The notes under the pieces were generated by a model. That model did not search any database, was not told the DNA's origin, and saw only the letters and a program-made list of their open reading frames with translations. Positions 7,782 to 16,336 of a DNA stretch of 64,000 bases are shown here, piece after piece. The position numbers and the translations under genes are program-made. Location: assembly GCA_049700455.1 (NCBI GenBank), contig JBNAVJ010000006.1, positions 1-64,000 on the forward strand, in the 5' to 3' direction. This DNA comes from JBNAVJ01 sp049700455. GTDB taxonomy: Bacteria > Bacteroidota > Ignavibacteria > Tepidaquicellales > Tepidaquicellaceae. Every line of letters begins with the position of its first letter. Positions within the stretch are counted from its first letter, which is position 1.

Positions 7782-10181
7782 ATGAGAGTAAGTTTAAATT
7801 GGTTACGAAAATACATAGATAATTTAGAAATTACTGATTTTGAGTTTCTAAAACAACGAATGATTACTATTGGACTGGATATTGAAGCTATAGAGTATGA
7901 AGGTGATAAGTATAGAAACTTTGTTATAGGGGAGGTAAAGGAATGCTCATCGCATCCAAATGCTGATAAGTTAACATTATGCAGAGTTGATATTGGGGGC
8001 AAAGTTCTTGATATAGTATGTGGTGCACCAAATGTAAGGGAAGGACAAAAAGTATGTGTTGCTCTGGAAGGGGCTGTTATCCCTAAAGGTGGATTTGTTA
8101 TTCAGAAAACCAGAATAAGAGGTATAAAATCAGAAGGTATGATATGTGCTGAAGATGAACTTGAGATTTCGGATAATCACTCAGGAATTATGGAATTATC
8201 TACTGATGCTCCTGTAGGGATGTCTTTTTCGGAGTATATTGGTGCCAATGATTATATTTTTGAGATAGGTGTAACACCAAATCGAGGAGATCTCTTTTCA
8301 CATATTGGAATTGCAAGGGAGATTGCAGCGATTTACGGAAAGAAGTTAAAATTACCTGAGATTAAACTTCGTGAATCAAAAGAGAAATCTTCAGATTATA
8401 TTAAGATAAATATAGAGAGTAAATATTGTAAAAGATTTACAGGTAGAGTTATTCGCAACGTTAAAATATCAGAGTCTCCTGAATGGTTAAAGAAAGCTTT
8501 AATTGCAGTTGGGTTAAGGCCCAGAAATAATGTGGTTGATATTACCAATTATGTGATGTACGAAGTGGGACAACCTCTTCATGCTTTTGATTATGACAAT
8601 ATCAGAGGTAACCAAATAATTGTTAAGGTTGCTAATTCGGGTGATAGGTTTATTACTCTTGATTCTAAGGAAAGGATATTAAATGAGTATAGCCTGATGG
8701 TTTGTGATGGGGAAGGATATTCTGCAATTGCTGGAGTAATGGGGGGTGAGTTTTCCGAGATTACAGATAAAACTCAAAATGTATTGTTGGAAAGTGCATA
8801 CTTTGATCCTGTTTGTATCAGGTTGAATTCCAAGAAGTTGGGGCTTCAGACTGATGCATCACAAAGATTTGAACGTGGAGTTGATATCAGTAAGGTAGTT
8901 TACGCATCGAATAGGGCAGCTCAGTTAATTCAGGAAATAGCAGGTGGAGAAGTGCTGAAGGGGATAGTTGATGTGTATCCAGAAGAGTTCAGCGAACTCA
9001 TAGTTAGTTTGCGTCTTGAACAGGTTGAGAGAATTATAGGAGAGCCCTTTACAGAGGAAGAAGTAGTTGATTTATTAGGGAAAATTGAAATTGAGTTTGT
9101 TGGAAAAAGCAATGGTAAATTAAACTTCCGTATTCCTGAACATAGGAGGGTAGATATTTATAGGGAGATTGACCTTATTGAGGAAATTGTTAGGATTTAC
9201 GGATATGATAAGATAAAGGATTTAAGTTCAATTAGTCTTAGGCTTGATTCTCAAGGCGAATTTAACAACAAGTTTTTTGAGCTGCTTGAGAAGACGCGCA
9301 ATCATTTTATTGGCAGAGGATTTAATGAAATAATTACGTATTCCCAACAAGATGAAAAATTGATTGAGAAATTTACTTCCGATTATGTAAAGATAAAAAA
9401 CCCAAACTCTGTTGAAATGAATGTAATGCGGGTTAATTTACTCTTTGGTATGCTTGCTACTGTTAGGAATAACTTGAATTTTTCAGGGAGGGATATCTCA
9501 CTTAAACTTTTTGAAACTGGCAGGGTCTTTAAGAGGGATAAAAACGGTTTAAAAGAACAAACAAGACTTTGCCTTGCAGTAGCTGGTAAATATGATTTCA
9601 GGAGTTTTAATACAAAGGGACGTAATTTTGACTATTTTGACCTGAAAGGGGAAGTAGAAACATATTTGGAAAAGTTGTACATAAATGACTATTCTTTTGT
9701 TAGCGTTAATAACGAAGACAAAGAACTTGTTTCTGCACATATTTATTTAGATAAAAAGGAATCAGGGTCTTTTTATATTGTTGGGGGAGAACTACTGAAA
9801 TTATTTGATATAGATATTCCTGTTTTTGTGGCAGAAATAGATATGGATAATATTCTGGAATCTATTCCTGTCGGGGTTAGGTATTCAGAGATACCGCGCT
9901 TTCCCTCTGTCAAAAGGGACCTTGCTTTTGTAGTTGATAATAAAATAAATTATGAAGATATTATAATATTGATTAAGAAAGTTATAGGTGATAATTTAAA
10001 GATGTTAGAACTGTTTGATGTATATGAAGATCCCAAATTTGGTAAAAGTAAGAAGAGTATGGCATTTAGGATGGAATTTTACAGTAAGGATAAAACTCTG
10101 ACTGATGATGAGGCGACTGAGCTGGTAGAGAAGGTAATACGAAGTCTTGAAGATAAATTAGGCATAACTTTAAGGTCATAA
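7782..10181 (+). CDS. pheT: Phenylalanine--tRNA ligase beta subunit
   Basis: The beta subunit of the heterotetrameric phenylalanyl-tRNA synthetase. The sequence opens with MRVSLNWLRKYID, the usual PheT N-terminus. This is followed by the EMAP/OB tRNA-binding domain (about 40-150, with HPNADKLTLCRVD and VCGAPNVREGQKV), the B3/4 editing domain (about 210-380), the B5 domain (about 400-470), the catalytic-like core, and the C-terminal ferredoxin-like anticodon-binding domain ending at residue 799. The open frame extends 28 codons upstream, but that part is low-complexity Asn-rich sequence downstream of the terminator, so ATG 7782 is chosen. The pheS partner is not in the window, as in other Bacteroidota where the two genes are separated. 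Confidence 0.96.
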   Translation: MRVSLNWLRKYIDNLEITDFEFLKQRMITIGLDIEAIEYEGDKYRNFVIGEVKECSSHPNADKLTLCRVDIGGKVLDIVCGAPNVREGQKVCVALEGAVIPKGGFVIQKTRIRGIKSEGMICAEDELEISDNHSGIMELSTDAPVGMSFSEYIGANDYIFEIGVTPNRGDLFSHIGIAREIAAIYGKKLKLPEIKLRESKEKSSDYIKINIESKYCKRFTGRVIRNVKISESPEWLKKALIAVGLRPRNNVVDITNYVMYEVGQPLHAFDYDNIRGNQIIVKVANSGDRFITLDSKERILNEYSLMVCDGEGYSAIAGVMGGEFSEITDKTQNVLLESAYFDPVCIRLNSKKLGLQTDASQRFERGVDISKVVYASNRAAQLIQEIAGGEVLKGIVDVYPEEFSELIVSLRLEQVERIIGEPFTEEEVVDLLGKIEIEFVGKSNGKLNFRIPEHRRVDIYREIDLIEEIVRIYGYDKIKDLSSISLRLDSQGEFNNKFFELLEKTRNHFIGRGFNEIITYSQQDEKLIEKFTSDYVKIKNPNSVEMNVMRVNLLFGMLATVRNNLNFSGRDISLKLFETGRVFKRDKNGLKEQTRLCLAVAGKYDFRSFNTKGRNFDYFDLKGEVETYLEKLYINDYSFVSVNNEDKELVSAHIYLDKKESGSFYIVGGELLKLFDIDIPVFVAEIDMDNILESIPVGVRYSEIPRFPSVKRDLAFVVDNKINYEDIIILIKKVIGDNLKMLELFDVYEDPKFGKSKKSMAFRMEFYSKDKTLTDDEATELVEKVIRSLEDKLGITLRS

Positions 10182-10186
10182 GCCAT

Positions 10187-10582
10187 ATGGATTTTGAGGT
10201 ATCCTCAAACAACAAGGAAGAGTTTCGCAAAGTTCAGTTAGAATTCAATACTGAATTTGAGAAATTGTTAAGTAAAATAGGTGTATTAATATCTAAATTT
10301 AATGAGTATAAGGAAGAAAATTACCAGCTTAAGGAAACGATAAAGAATTTGAACAATAAAATAACCGAACTGAAATTACAGTTTAATAAACTCAATACAG
10401 AATTAATACAAAAGGAACAAGAAATAACAAGTTTGAAAAATTCGATGCTGAGTTCTGATGCTACAAGGATATCAATTTCTGATAAAGATAATTTAAAATC
10501 AAGAATCAAAGAGTTGATATCAAGAATAGATGTGCATTTAGACCAGTACGAAAAAGAAGAAAGAGAGGACAACGATTTTTAA
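10187..10582 (+). CDS. Small coiled-coil protein between pheT and zapA
   Basis: A 131 aa protein without a recognised family. From about residue 10 to 75 it is one long heptad-rich coiled coil (repeated Leu/Ile spacing in LLSKIGVLISKF, YQLKETIKNL and NKITELKLQFNKL). A Ser/Asp-rich linker and a second acidic helix ending in EKEEREDNDF follow. No signal peptide or membrane segment is present. It starts 5 bases after pheT and lies 24 bases before zapA, so the three are probably cotranscribed. A role as a division-ring coiled-coil partner of ZapA, analogous to ZapB, is inferred from position and architecture only. Confidence 0.8.
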   Translation: MDFEVSSNNKEEFRKVQLEFNTEFEKLLSKIGVLISKFNEYKEENYQLKETIKNLNNKITELKLQFNKLNTELIQKEQEITSLKNSMLSSDATRISISDKDNLKSRIKELISRIDVHLDQYEKEEREDNDF

Positions 10583-10606
10583 AAAACTGGCTGGCAAAAA
10601 ATTATT

Positions 10607-10906
10607 ATGAAAAATACAGGTACAAGAGTCAAAATATTTAACAGCGAATATAATTTAATTGGGGATAATAGTGAGGTAATTCAGAAAATAGCGAATTATG
10701 TTGATGCTACAATGAATAGAGTAAGTTACCAATCCCCCAATATATCAGTTGAATCAATAGCGGTGCTTTCAGCATTGAACATTGCGGAGTCATATTTTCG
10801 TATGTCACAAGATATGGATAAATATTTACAGGAAGAGATGGAATTTTTAAAAGGTAAAATAAGTAGACTTGAGGAACTTAACCGTTCACTCGATTTGTTA
10901 GTATAG
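10607..10906 (+). CDS. zapA: Cell division protein ZapA
   Basis: ZapA bundles FtsZ protofilaments at mid-cell. The 99 aa sequence has the family layout: an N-terminal beta-alpha domain with VKIFNSEYNLIGD (a short version of the VxIxGxxYxL motif), and a C-terminal helix rich in heptads (SYFRMSQDMDKYLQEEMEFL), which dimerises in known structures. Its place just upstream of a 6S-like RNA and rny agrees with the zapA-ssrS linkage seen in other phyla. The coiled-coil gene upstream may be a partner. Confidence 0.88.
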   Translation: MKNTGTRVKIFNSEYNLIGDNSEVIQKIANYVDATMNRVSYQSPNISVESIAVLSALNIAESYFRMSQDMDKYLQEEMEFLKGKISRLEELNRSLDLLV

Positions 10907-10927
10907 TTCTTTAATATATAGGTTTTT

Positions 10928-11168
10928 AAAAAACCGCACTGCCAGCCACTTATCAAACATTATATAGAACCATCAAATAATAGTTAACAGGGAGGTTAGC
11001 TCTGAGAAGTGCTATTTCAGGCCACACCCGAAAGGGATTTGTCTCCAACCGAGCGTTGGGCAAAGACAAGCAGTGGAAGGAAGAACACTTAGGCTGCCAC
11101 CCACTGTATGTTATATAAGGTTCTCTTATATAACCTTTGGTTAGTGAATTGGCGTGCGGTTTTTTTTT
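10928..11168 (+). ncRNA. ssrS: Probable 6S RNA (ssrS)
   Basis: The only gene-free stretch over 300 bases holds a GC-richer, strongly structured segment. Its ends pair: AAAAAACCGCAC at 10928-10939 with GTGCGGTTTTTT at 11154-11165, extended by GCC/GGC and CACT/AGTG pairs, so the closing stem plus the T run also forms a terminator. The interior contains CTCTGAGA (reminiscent of the 5' arm of E. coli 6S RNA) and a perfect TTATATAAG/CTTATATAA hairpin near 11110-11134. The size of about 240 nt, the rod-like closing stem and the position behind zapA support 6S RNA, which binds and inhibits sigma-70 polymerase. Core motifs of SRP RNA, RNase P RNA and tmRNA were not found. The identity rests on context and architecture, not on an alignment. 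Confidence 0.6.
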
Positions 11169-11224
11169 GAAATAGAGGGAAATCTTAATTTATATTTTTT
11201 CCAAACATTAAATTATTTATAACT

Positions 11225-12883
11225 ATGCCAGAATTAGAACTATATATTTTTATTCCGATGATAGTCGGACTTTGTTTTATTACCTTTGTTATAGGGTGGT
11301 ATGTGAACTCCCGTATCAATAAAGCAAAGGTTGACGGAGCTGAAAACAAAGCGAAAAAAATAATTACTGAGGCAGAAACTAAAGCTCAGACTATGTTGAA
11401 CGATGCTGAATCAAGAGTGGTAATAATGAAATCTGATGCGGAGAAATATGCTCAAAACCTCAGAAAGGAAAAATTGCTTGAGGTCAAGGATGAATTTCTG
11501 AAAAGGAAACAGAAATTTGATGATGAAGTTCGTGCTAAAGAGCGAGAATTTCAGGAAATAGAAAGAAAACTCAAGAACGAAAAGGACTACCTGGAGAAAG
11601 TTAAATCTGAACTTTCTCAAAAAGAAAAATCGGTCAGCCAGTTAATAAATGAATATAATGAGAAGAGTAAAGATTTGACTATAAAACTCACTGATTTAGA
11701 ACGTTTAACAGAGGAAAATCGTAAGGTACTTGAAGAACAAAAGTTGCGGTTGCAAAAGATTTCCGGGCTTACTGAGGAAGAAGCAAAACAAATTTTACTT
11801 GATGGTTTAATTAATAAAGTCAAGATGGAATCTGCCCAGAAGTTACAGGAAATAAGAGAAGTGACAAAACAGGAAGCAAATAGGATAGCAAAGAACATTA
11901 TTGTGCAAGCAATACAGCGTTCTGCAATTGATCATTCAGTTGAGACAACAGTTAGCGTTTTGAATATTCAGAATGATGAGCTGAAGGGCAGAATAATTGG
12001 TAAGGAAGGTCGTAACATTAGAGCTTTTGAAGCTGTAACAGGGGTAGATATAATAGTTGATGATACGCCAGAGGCTATAATTATAAGTGCATTTGATCCG
12101 TTTAGAAGAGAGGTTGCCCGCGTAGCAATGGAGCGACTAATACAGGATGGAAGGATACATCCAGCAAGGATAGAAGAAGTTGTGGCAAAAGTTGAAAAGG
12201 AGTTAAATGAAGAAATTATTAGAGTTGGAGAGCAGACATTATTAGATATGGGTATTCAAGGGGTTCATAGGGATTTGGTAATGTTGATTGGTCGTATGAA
12301 ATACCGTTCAAGTTACGGGCAGAATGTGCTTAACCACTCGATTGAAGTAGGTCAATTAGCAGGAATTATGGCAGCTGAACTTGGGTTGGATGCAATGATG
12401 GCAAGACGAGCCGGATTATTGCATGATATTGGTAAAACGGTTGATAGGAGCATAGAAGGTCCTCATGCAATATTGGGTTATGAGATTGCTAAGCGTTGTA
12501 AGGAGCATCCGATAATATGTAATGCTATAGGGGCACATCACGATGAGATACCTATGGAACATCCAATATCTGTACTGGTACAGGCAGCTGATGCTATTAG
12601 TGGTGCCAGACCTGGTGCCAGACGCGAATCGATTGAGGCATATTCGAAGCGACTTGAAAAACTTGAAGAGATTGCAAAATCATTTGAGGGAGTTGCTAAA
12701 ACATATGCAATTCAGGCGGGTAGAGAAGTCAGGGTTATTGTAGAACATGAAAAGATAGATGATATTTTACAGGATCAGCTTGCGGAGGACATTGCTCAAA
12801 AAATACAGGAAGAGATGGAATATCCGGGACAAATTAAGATAAATGTAATTAGAGAGCGGCGTTCTATTTCTTATGCAAAATAA
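11225..12883 (+). CDS. rny: Ribonuclease Y
   Basis: A membrane-anchored endoribonuclease that starts mRNA decay. The order of parts is: N-terminal transmembrane helix (about 6-26), long charged coiled coil (about 35-200), KH RNA-binding domain with GRIIGKEGRNIRAFE (about 255-270), and an HD phosphohydrolase domain with the metal-binding pair in LLHDIGK and AHHDE. The 552 aa length is close to the usual ~520. It follows the 6S-like RNA and precedes coaE by 63 bases. Confidence 0.96.
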   Translation: MPELELYIFIPMIVGLCFITFVIGWYVNSRINKAKVDGAENKAKKIITEAETKAQTMLNDAESRVVIMKSDAEKYAQNLRKEKLLEVKDEFLKRKQKFDDEVRAKEREFQEIERKLKNEKDYLEKVKSELSQKEKSVSQLINEYNEKSKDLTIKLTDLERLTEENRKVLEEQKLRLQKISGLTEEEAKQILLDGLINKVKMESAQKLQEIREVTKQEANRIAKNIIVQAIQRSAIDHSVETTVSVLNIQNDELKGRIIGKEGRNIRAFEAVTGVDIIVDDTPEAIIISAFDPFRREVARVAMERLIQDGRIHPARIEEVVAKVEKELNEEIIRVGEQTLLDMGIQGVHRDLVMLIGRMKYRSSYGQNVLNHSIEVGQLAGIMAAELGLDAMMARRAGLLHDIGKTVDRSIEGPHAILGYEIAKRCKEHPIICNAIGAHHDEIPMEHPISVLVQAADAISGARPGARRESIEAYSKRLEKLEEIAKSFEGVAKTYAIQAGREVRVIVEHEKIDDILQDQLAEDIAQKIQEEMEYPGQIKINVIRERRSISYAK

Positions 12884-12946
12884 TCTTTTGAAAGAGTTTG
12901 ATTTTTTAAATTCTTCTCTATATCTTGTAATAGCAATAATTACTAT

Positions 12947-13558
12947 ATGCATAAAATTAAAGGAAAAATTCTCGTTGGAATTACAGGTGGCATAGGTTCA
13001 GGTAAGTCTGAAGTATGTCGTCAGCTTGCAAAAAAAGGTTTTAAAGTTATCTACGCAGACCTGAAAGCTAAAGAGCTTTACAAAAAAGATAAAGTTCTTG
13101 CTGCTAAGGTTGTGAAGGCATTTGGGAAAGACATTCTTAATTTTAAGAATGTTATCAGTTTGACAAAACTCAGGGAGAAAGTTTTTGCTAACAAACGAAA
13201 TTTTAAAAAGATTAATGATCTTGTTCATCCCATTGTAATCAAGCATCTTATGAGAGAGATTAAGAGGATACCTCAGAAGCTGATACTCATAGAGTCTGCA
13301 TTGGTGTTTGATACTACATTTTATAAATACCTTGATTATGTAATTATGGTATATGCAAATAAGAAGAAACGTCTTGAACGAATAATGATGAGGGATGGTG
13401 TAAAGAAAAAAGATGTTGAAAGGATAATGCAATTTCAGCTTGATGAAAGGGTTAAAATAGAGCGTTCGGATTTTGTTATTGTTAATAATAAATCTCTGGA
13501 GGACCTCGAAAAAGAAGTTGAATTTTTCAGCAGAGTTCTCAGAGCACTTAAGAAATAA
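12947..13558 (+). CDS. coaE: Dephospho-CoA kinase
   Basis: It phosphorylates the 3'-hydroxyl of dephospho-CoA, the last step of coenzyme A synthesis. The P-loop GITGGIGSGKS is at residues 11-21. The following YADLKAKELY segment, the LVHPIV motif and the R-rich lid around RIMMRDGVKKKDVERIMQFQ match the family. The 203 aa length is typical. It is terminated by a clear hairpin 25 bases after the stop. Confidence 0.93.
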   Translation: MHKIKGKILVGITGGIGSGKSEVCRQLAKKGFKVIYADLKAKELYKKDKVLAAKVVKAFGKDILNFKNVISLTKLREKVFANKRNFKKINDLVHPIVIKHLMREIKRIPQKLILIESALVFDTTFYKYLDYVIMVYANKKKRLERIMMRDGVKKKDVERIMQFQLDERVKIERSDFVIVNNKSLEDLEKEVEFFSRVLRALKK

Positions 13559-13582
13559 AAGTTATCAGAGGTTTTGTGTAGG

Positions 13583-13617
13583 AAGCAGGAAGCTTAAAAG
13601 AGTCTCCTGCTTTTTTT
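13583..13617 (+). terminator. Rho-independent terminator after coaE
   Basis: AAGCAGGA (13583-13590) pairs with TCCTGCTT (13605-13612) across a 14-base loop, followed by a seven-T run. It separates coaE from mdh. Confidence 0.87.
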
Positions 13618-13670
13618 ATGTAAACTAAAATACTCTCAAAACAGTTATTCACAGAAAAATATAAATTATA

Positions 13671-14606
13671 ATGAAAGTATCAATTATAGGGGCAGGTAAT
13701 GTAGGCACAACCTGTGCTGCAGAAATAGCGGAACGAGAGATTGTTGAAGAGGTTATTCTGCTTGATATCCACGAAGGTATTCCAGAGGGAAAAGCTCTTG
13801 ATATCTGTGAGGCTTCGCCAATACAAAATTTTGAGACGCGAATTGAAGGTGTTAGTAATGATTATTCTGCAACTGCCAATTCTAACATTATTGTTATTGC
13901 TGCAGGTTTACCGCGTAAGCCCGGAATGAGCAGAGATGACCTTACTAAAATGAATGCCTTAATAGTAAGAGATGTTACAAGATTAGCAATTGCTCATTCA
14001 CCGGGAGCAATAATAATAGTGGTTTCAAATCCGCTTGATATTATGACTTACGTTGCTTATAGAACTTCAGGTTTAAGTGCTAATAGAGTTTTTGGAATGG
14101 CAGGAATTCTTGATACTGCACGATATAAATCTTTTATTGCAAGAGAGCTCAATATTTCTCCCAAGAGTATTCATGCAGTTTTATTAGGCGGGCATGCTGA
14201 GACTATGGTACCTCTGGTCAGATATACTTCGGTTGCGGGTATTCCTGTAACTGAATTGCTTTCTAAGGATAGGCTTGAGAAAATAATAGAGCGGACGCGT
14301 CAGGGTGGGACTGAACTGGTTAACCTTATGGGGACCTCAGCGTGGTATGCTCCTGCTTCAGCAACTGCTCAAATGGTTGAAGCTGTGGTTAAAAATTCAC
14401 GGCGGGTGTTTCCGGTTTCAGCTCTTCTGAATGGAGAGTACAAATTAACTGGTATATTTATGGGGGTTCCTATTGTACTCGGTAGAAATGGAGTTGAGAA
14501 AATAATCAACCTCCAACTTACTGAAGAAGAATTAAAATTAGTCCATCACTCCGCTGAACACATAAGACAGCAGATAATGGCTGTTAATAGTATGAATATA
14601 TTTTAA
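13671..14606 (+). CDS. mdh: Malate dehydrogenase (LDH-like type)
   Basis: It oxidises malate to oxaloacetate with NAD in the TCA cycle. The nucleotide loop GAGNVG is at residues 7-12, with the acidic Asp of LLD at about residue 32 favouring NAD. PRKPGMSRDDL holds the substrate-binding arginines, VSNPLD the conserved Asn, and LGGHAETMVP the catalytic His. At 311 aa it belongs to the LDH-like MDH group of Chlorobi and Bacteroidota. It is a single gene with terminators or gaps on both sides. Confidence 0.95.
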   Translation: MKVSIIGAGNVGTTCAAEIAEREIVEEVILLDIHEGIPEGKALDICEASPIQNFETRIEGVSNDYSATANSNIIVIAAGLPRKPGMSRDDLTKMNALIVRDVTRLAIAHSPGAIIIVVSNPLDIMTYVAYRTSGLSANRVFGMAGILDTARYKSFIARELNISPKSIHAVLLGGHAETMVPLVRYTSVAGIPVTELLSKDRLEKIIERTRQGGTELVNLMGTSAWYAPASATAQMVEAVVKNSRRVFPVSALLNGEYKLTGIFMGVPIVLGRNGVEKIINLQLTEEELKLVHHSAEHIRQQIMAVNSMNIF

Positions 14607-14746
14607 TTAAGCACAGGAGTTATTTATTTTTCCGACTACAATAAAGGAAAAAATCTGTAAGTGTCCTTCTGAAATATCTATATTTATAATTAATTTTCTT
14701 GTAGGTTTATTCATTAACTGATATCTTACTAAACCAAAAAAATAAT

Positions 14747-15553
14747 TTGAGACATTCGCTAATATCAGTTTGTCTGCTATTCGTTTTCCTATTAATAATG
14801 TTGGGATATATAGTTGCTCAGGAAAACAGATCGTATGTTGGAGACCCTCTAAAATTAACAGAATATGTTACTGATGAAACTTCTGCTTTAACGCCCCGAG
14901 AATTAGATATATTAAATGCTAAATTAAGGGGGTTTTATGATTCAACTTCGACTCAGATAGTCGTAGTATTATTGAAATCTCTTAATGGGGAAACAATCGA
15001 AGAAGTAGCTAACAGTATTTTCCACTATAATAAAATCGGGACAAAAGGAAAAGATAATGGAATACTTCTTTTGATTTCGAAAGGGGACAGAAAAATCAGA
15101 ATAGAGGTAGGCTATGGTCTTGAAGGTGTGTTACCGGATGTCCTTGCAAAAAAAATTATTCAAACAAAAATATCACCTCACCTTAAAAGGAATGAATTTT
15201 ACGAAGGAATTAACAAAGGCATTGATGCACTAATTGCTGTAACAAAGGGTGAGTACAGTGTCTCTTCTCAGGATAAAGAAAATATTAAAAGCAAGGATAA
15301 TATCTACATAATAATTGTGGTTGCATTTATTATCGGATTTATATGTTTAGTAGCAATTATAATTGGAGTTGTAAGGTCAGTATTACGGAGAAGTTCTATC
15401 CGTAAAGGTTATTTTTCGTCTTCCAATGATTCTTTATCTTATACTCCCTGGGACAGCTATGATTCTTATAATAGTAGTAGTTCAGATAGCGATTCAGGGT
15501 TTTCAGGCGGAGGGGGTGATTCAGGCGGAGGGGGTGCCAGTGATGATTATTAG
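14747..15553 (+). CDS. TPM-domain (DUF477) membrane protein with Gly-rich tail
   Basis: An exported protein of the TPM/Psb32 family, which is linked to membrane-protein quality control and, in a few cases, to acid phosphatase activity. Residues 1-24 look like a signal peptide ending at VAQ. The TPM domain covers about 38-170, with the conserved TQIVVVLLKSL, GKDNGILLLIS and EVGYGLEGVLPD segments. A transmembrane helix is at about 187-212, and the C-terminus is Ser/Gly-rich (GGGGDSGGGG). The start is a TTG; the only internal ATG (residue 18) would destroy the signal peptide. The function in this organism is unknown. Confidence 0.82.
   Translation: MRHSLISVCLLFVFLLIMLGYIVAQENRSYVGDPLKLTEYVTDETSALTPRELDILNAKLRGFYDSTSTQIVVVLLKSLNGETIEEVANSIFHYNKIGTKGKDNGILLLISKGDRKIRIEVGYGLEGVLPDVLAKKIIQTKISPHLKRNEFYEGINKGIDALIAVTKGEYSVSSQDKENIKSKDNIYIIIVVAFIIGFICLVAIIIGVVRSVLRRSSIRKGYFSSSNDSLSYTPWDSYDSYNSSSSDSDSGFSGGGGDSGGGGASDDY
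15502..15536 (+). repeat. Short direct repeat coding for the Gly-rich tail
   Basis: A 17-base unit, TTCAGGCGGAGGGGGTG, occurs at 15502-15518 and again at 15520-15536. Each copy codes FSGGGG or DSGGGG. Confidence 0.7.
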
Positions 15554-15803
15554 GTCTTAGGTTTACATAGATTTTATGAATGGCTAAACTTTACTGATTG
15601 GACATTGTGATTTAAAGTGTTTTTCTTTTTGATGAATTTGTTTGTAAGGAGGAAACCCACTATAAAAGTGACTTTTGAATTACACAAATAATAGCTAAAT
15701 TAAAGGGATAAAATTTTAGGGAAGGAGACCTGTCTTCTTCGAAGCAAGAGAAAGAAAAAATAGAAACGGTAACAGAAATACTCTTAACGGGAAGGTTCTT
15801 GTT

Positions 15804-16280
15804 TTGAATCAAAATTATGAACCTATTTCAATTTGTAATGTTAAGAGGGCATTTATACTTACTTATCTTGGTAAGGCGGAGGTTGTCAGTTGTGCTGACA
15901 GCAAAATGGTGCATACAATTCCTCGTAGCTATAAATGTCCAAGTATAGTAAGGCTTTCAGTATACGTTAGAGTTCCATTTAAGAAGATTATTCTTTCCCG
16001 CAAAAACATTCTTCGCAGAGATAACCACAAATGTCAGTATTGTGGTTCATCAATCAATTTAACGATTGATCACATTATTCCAAAATCCAGAGGAGGTGAT
16101 GATAGTTGGGAAAATCTTGTAACTGCTTGTGTGAAGTGTAATAATAAAAAAGGTGATAGAACTCCAGAGGAAGCAAATATGAAGCTCAGAACAATTCCAA
16201 AAAAGCCCTCTCATATCACGTTTATAAAAAATTTTGCAGGTTCTGTTGAAGAGGATTGGAAGCCTTATTTGTATCTTTAA
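15804..16280 (+). CDS. HNH endonuclease-like protein
   Basis: A small HNH nuclease family protein of the kind widely found in Bacteroidota and Cyanobacteria, cellular role unknown. The core is RDNHKCQYCG ... LTIDHIIPKSRGGDDSWENLVTACVKCNNKKGD: two CxxC zinc knuckles and the DHI catalytic His. The start is a problem. Homologues commonly begin several residues before the VLNQNYEP strand, and the frame is open back to a stop at 15717 (coding NTLNGKVLV just upstream), yet there is no ATG, GTG or earlier TTG. TTG 15804 is the only standard start and clips that strand. A rare start codon or a small sequencing error upstream is possible. Confidence 0.8.
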   Translation: MNQNYEPISICNVKRAFILTYLGKAEVVSCADSKMVHTIPRSYKCPSIVRLSVYVRVPFKKIILSRKNILRRDNHKCQYCGSSINLTIDHIIPKSRGGDDSWENLVTACVKCNNKKGDRTPEEANMKLRTIPKKPSHITFIKNFAGSVEEDWKPYLYL

Positions 16281-16336
16281 GATGACCATAACATTTTAAT
16301 GTAGGTTTATAATATTATATATAATTAAAAAATTTT

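Noticed and set aside
10928..11168. SRP RNA, RNase P RNA or tmRNA as the identity of the structured RNA
   Set aside because: The hallmark core sequences of those RNAs were not found; context and end pairing favour 6S RNA.
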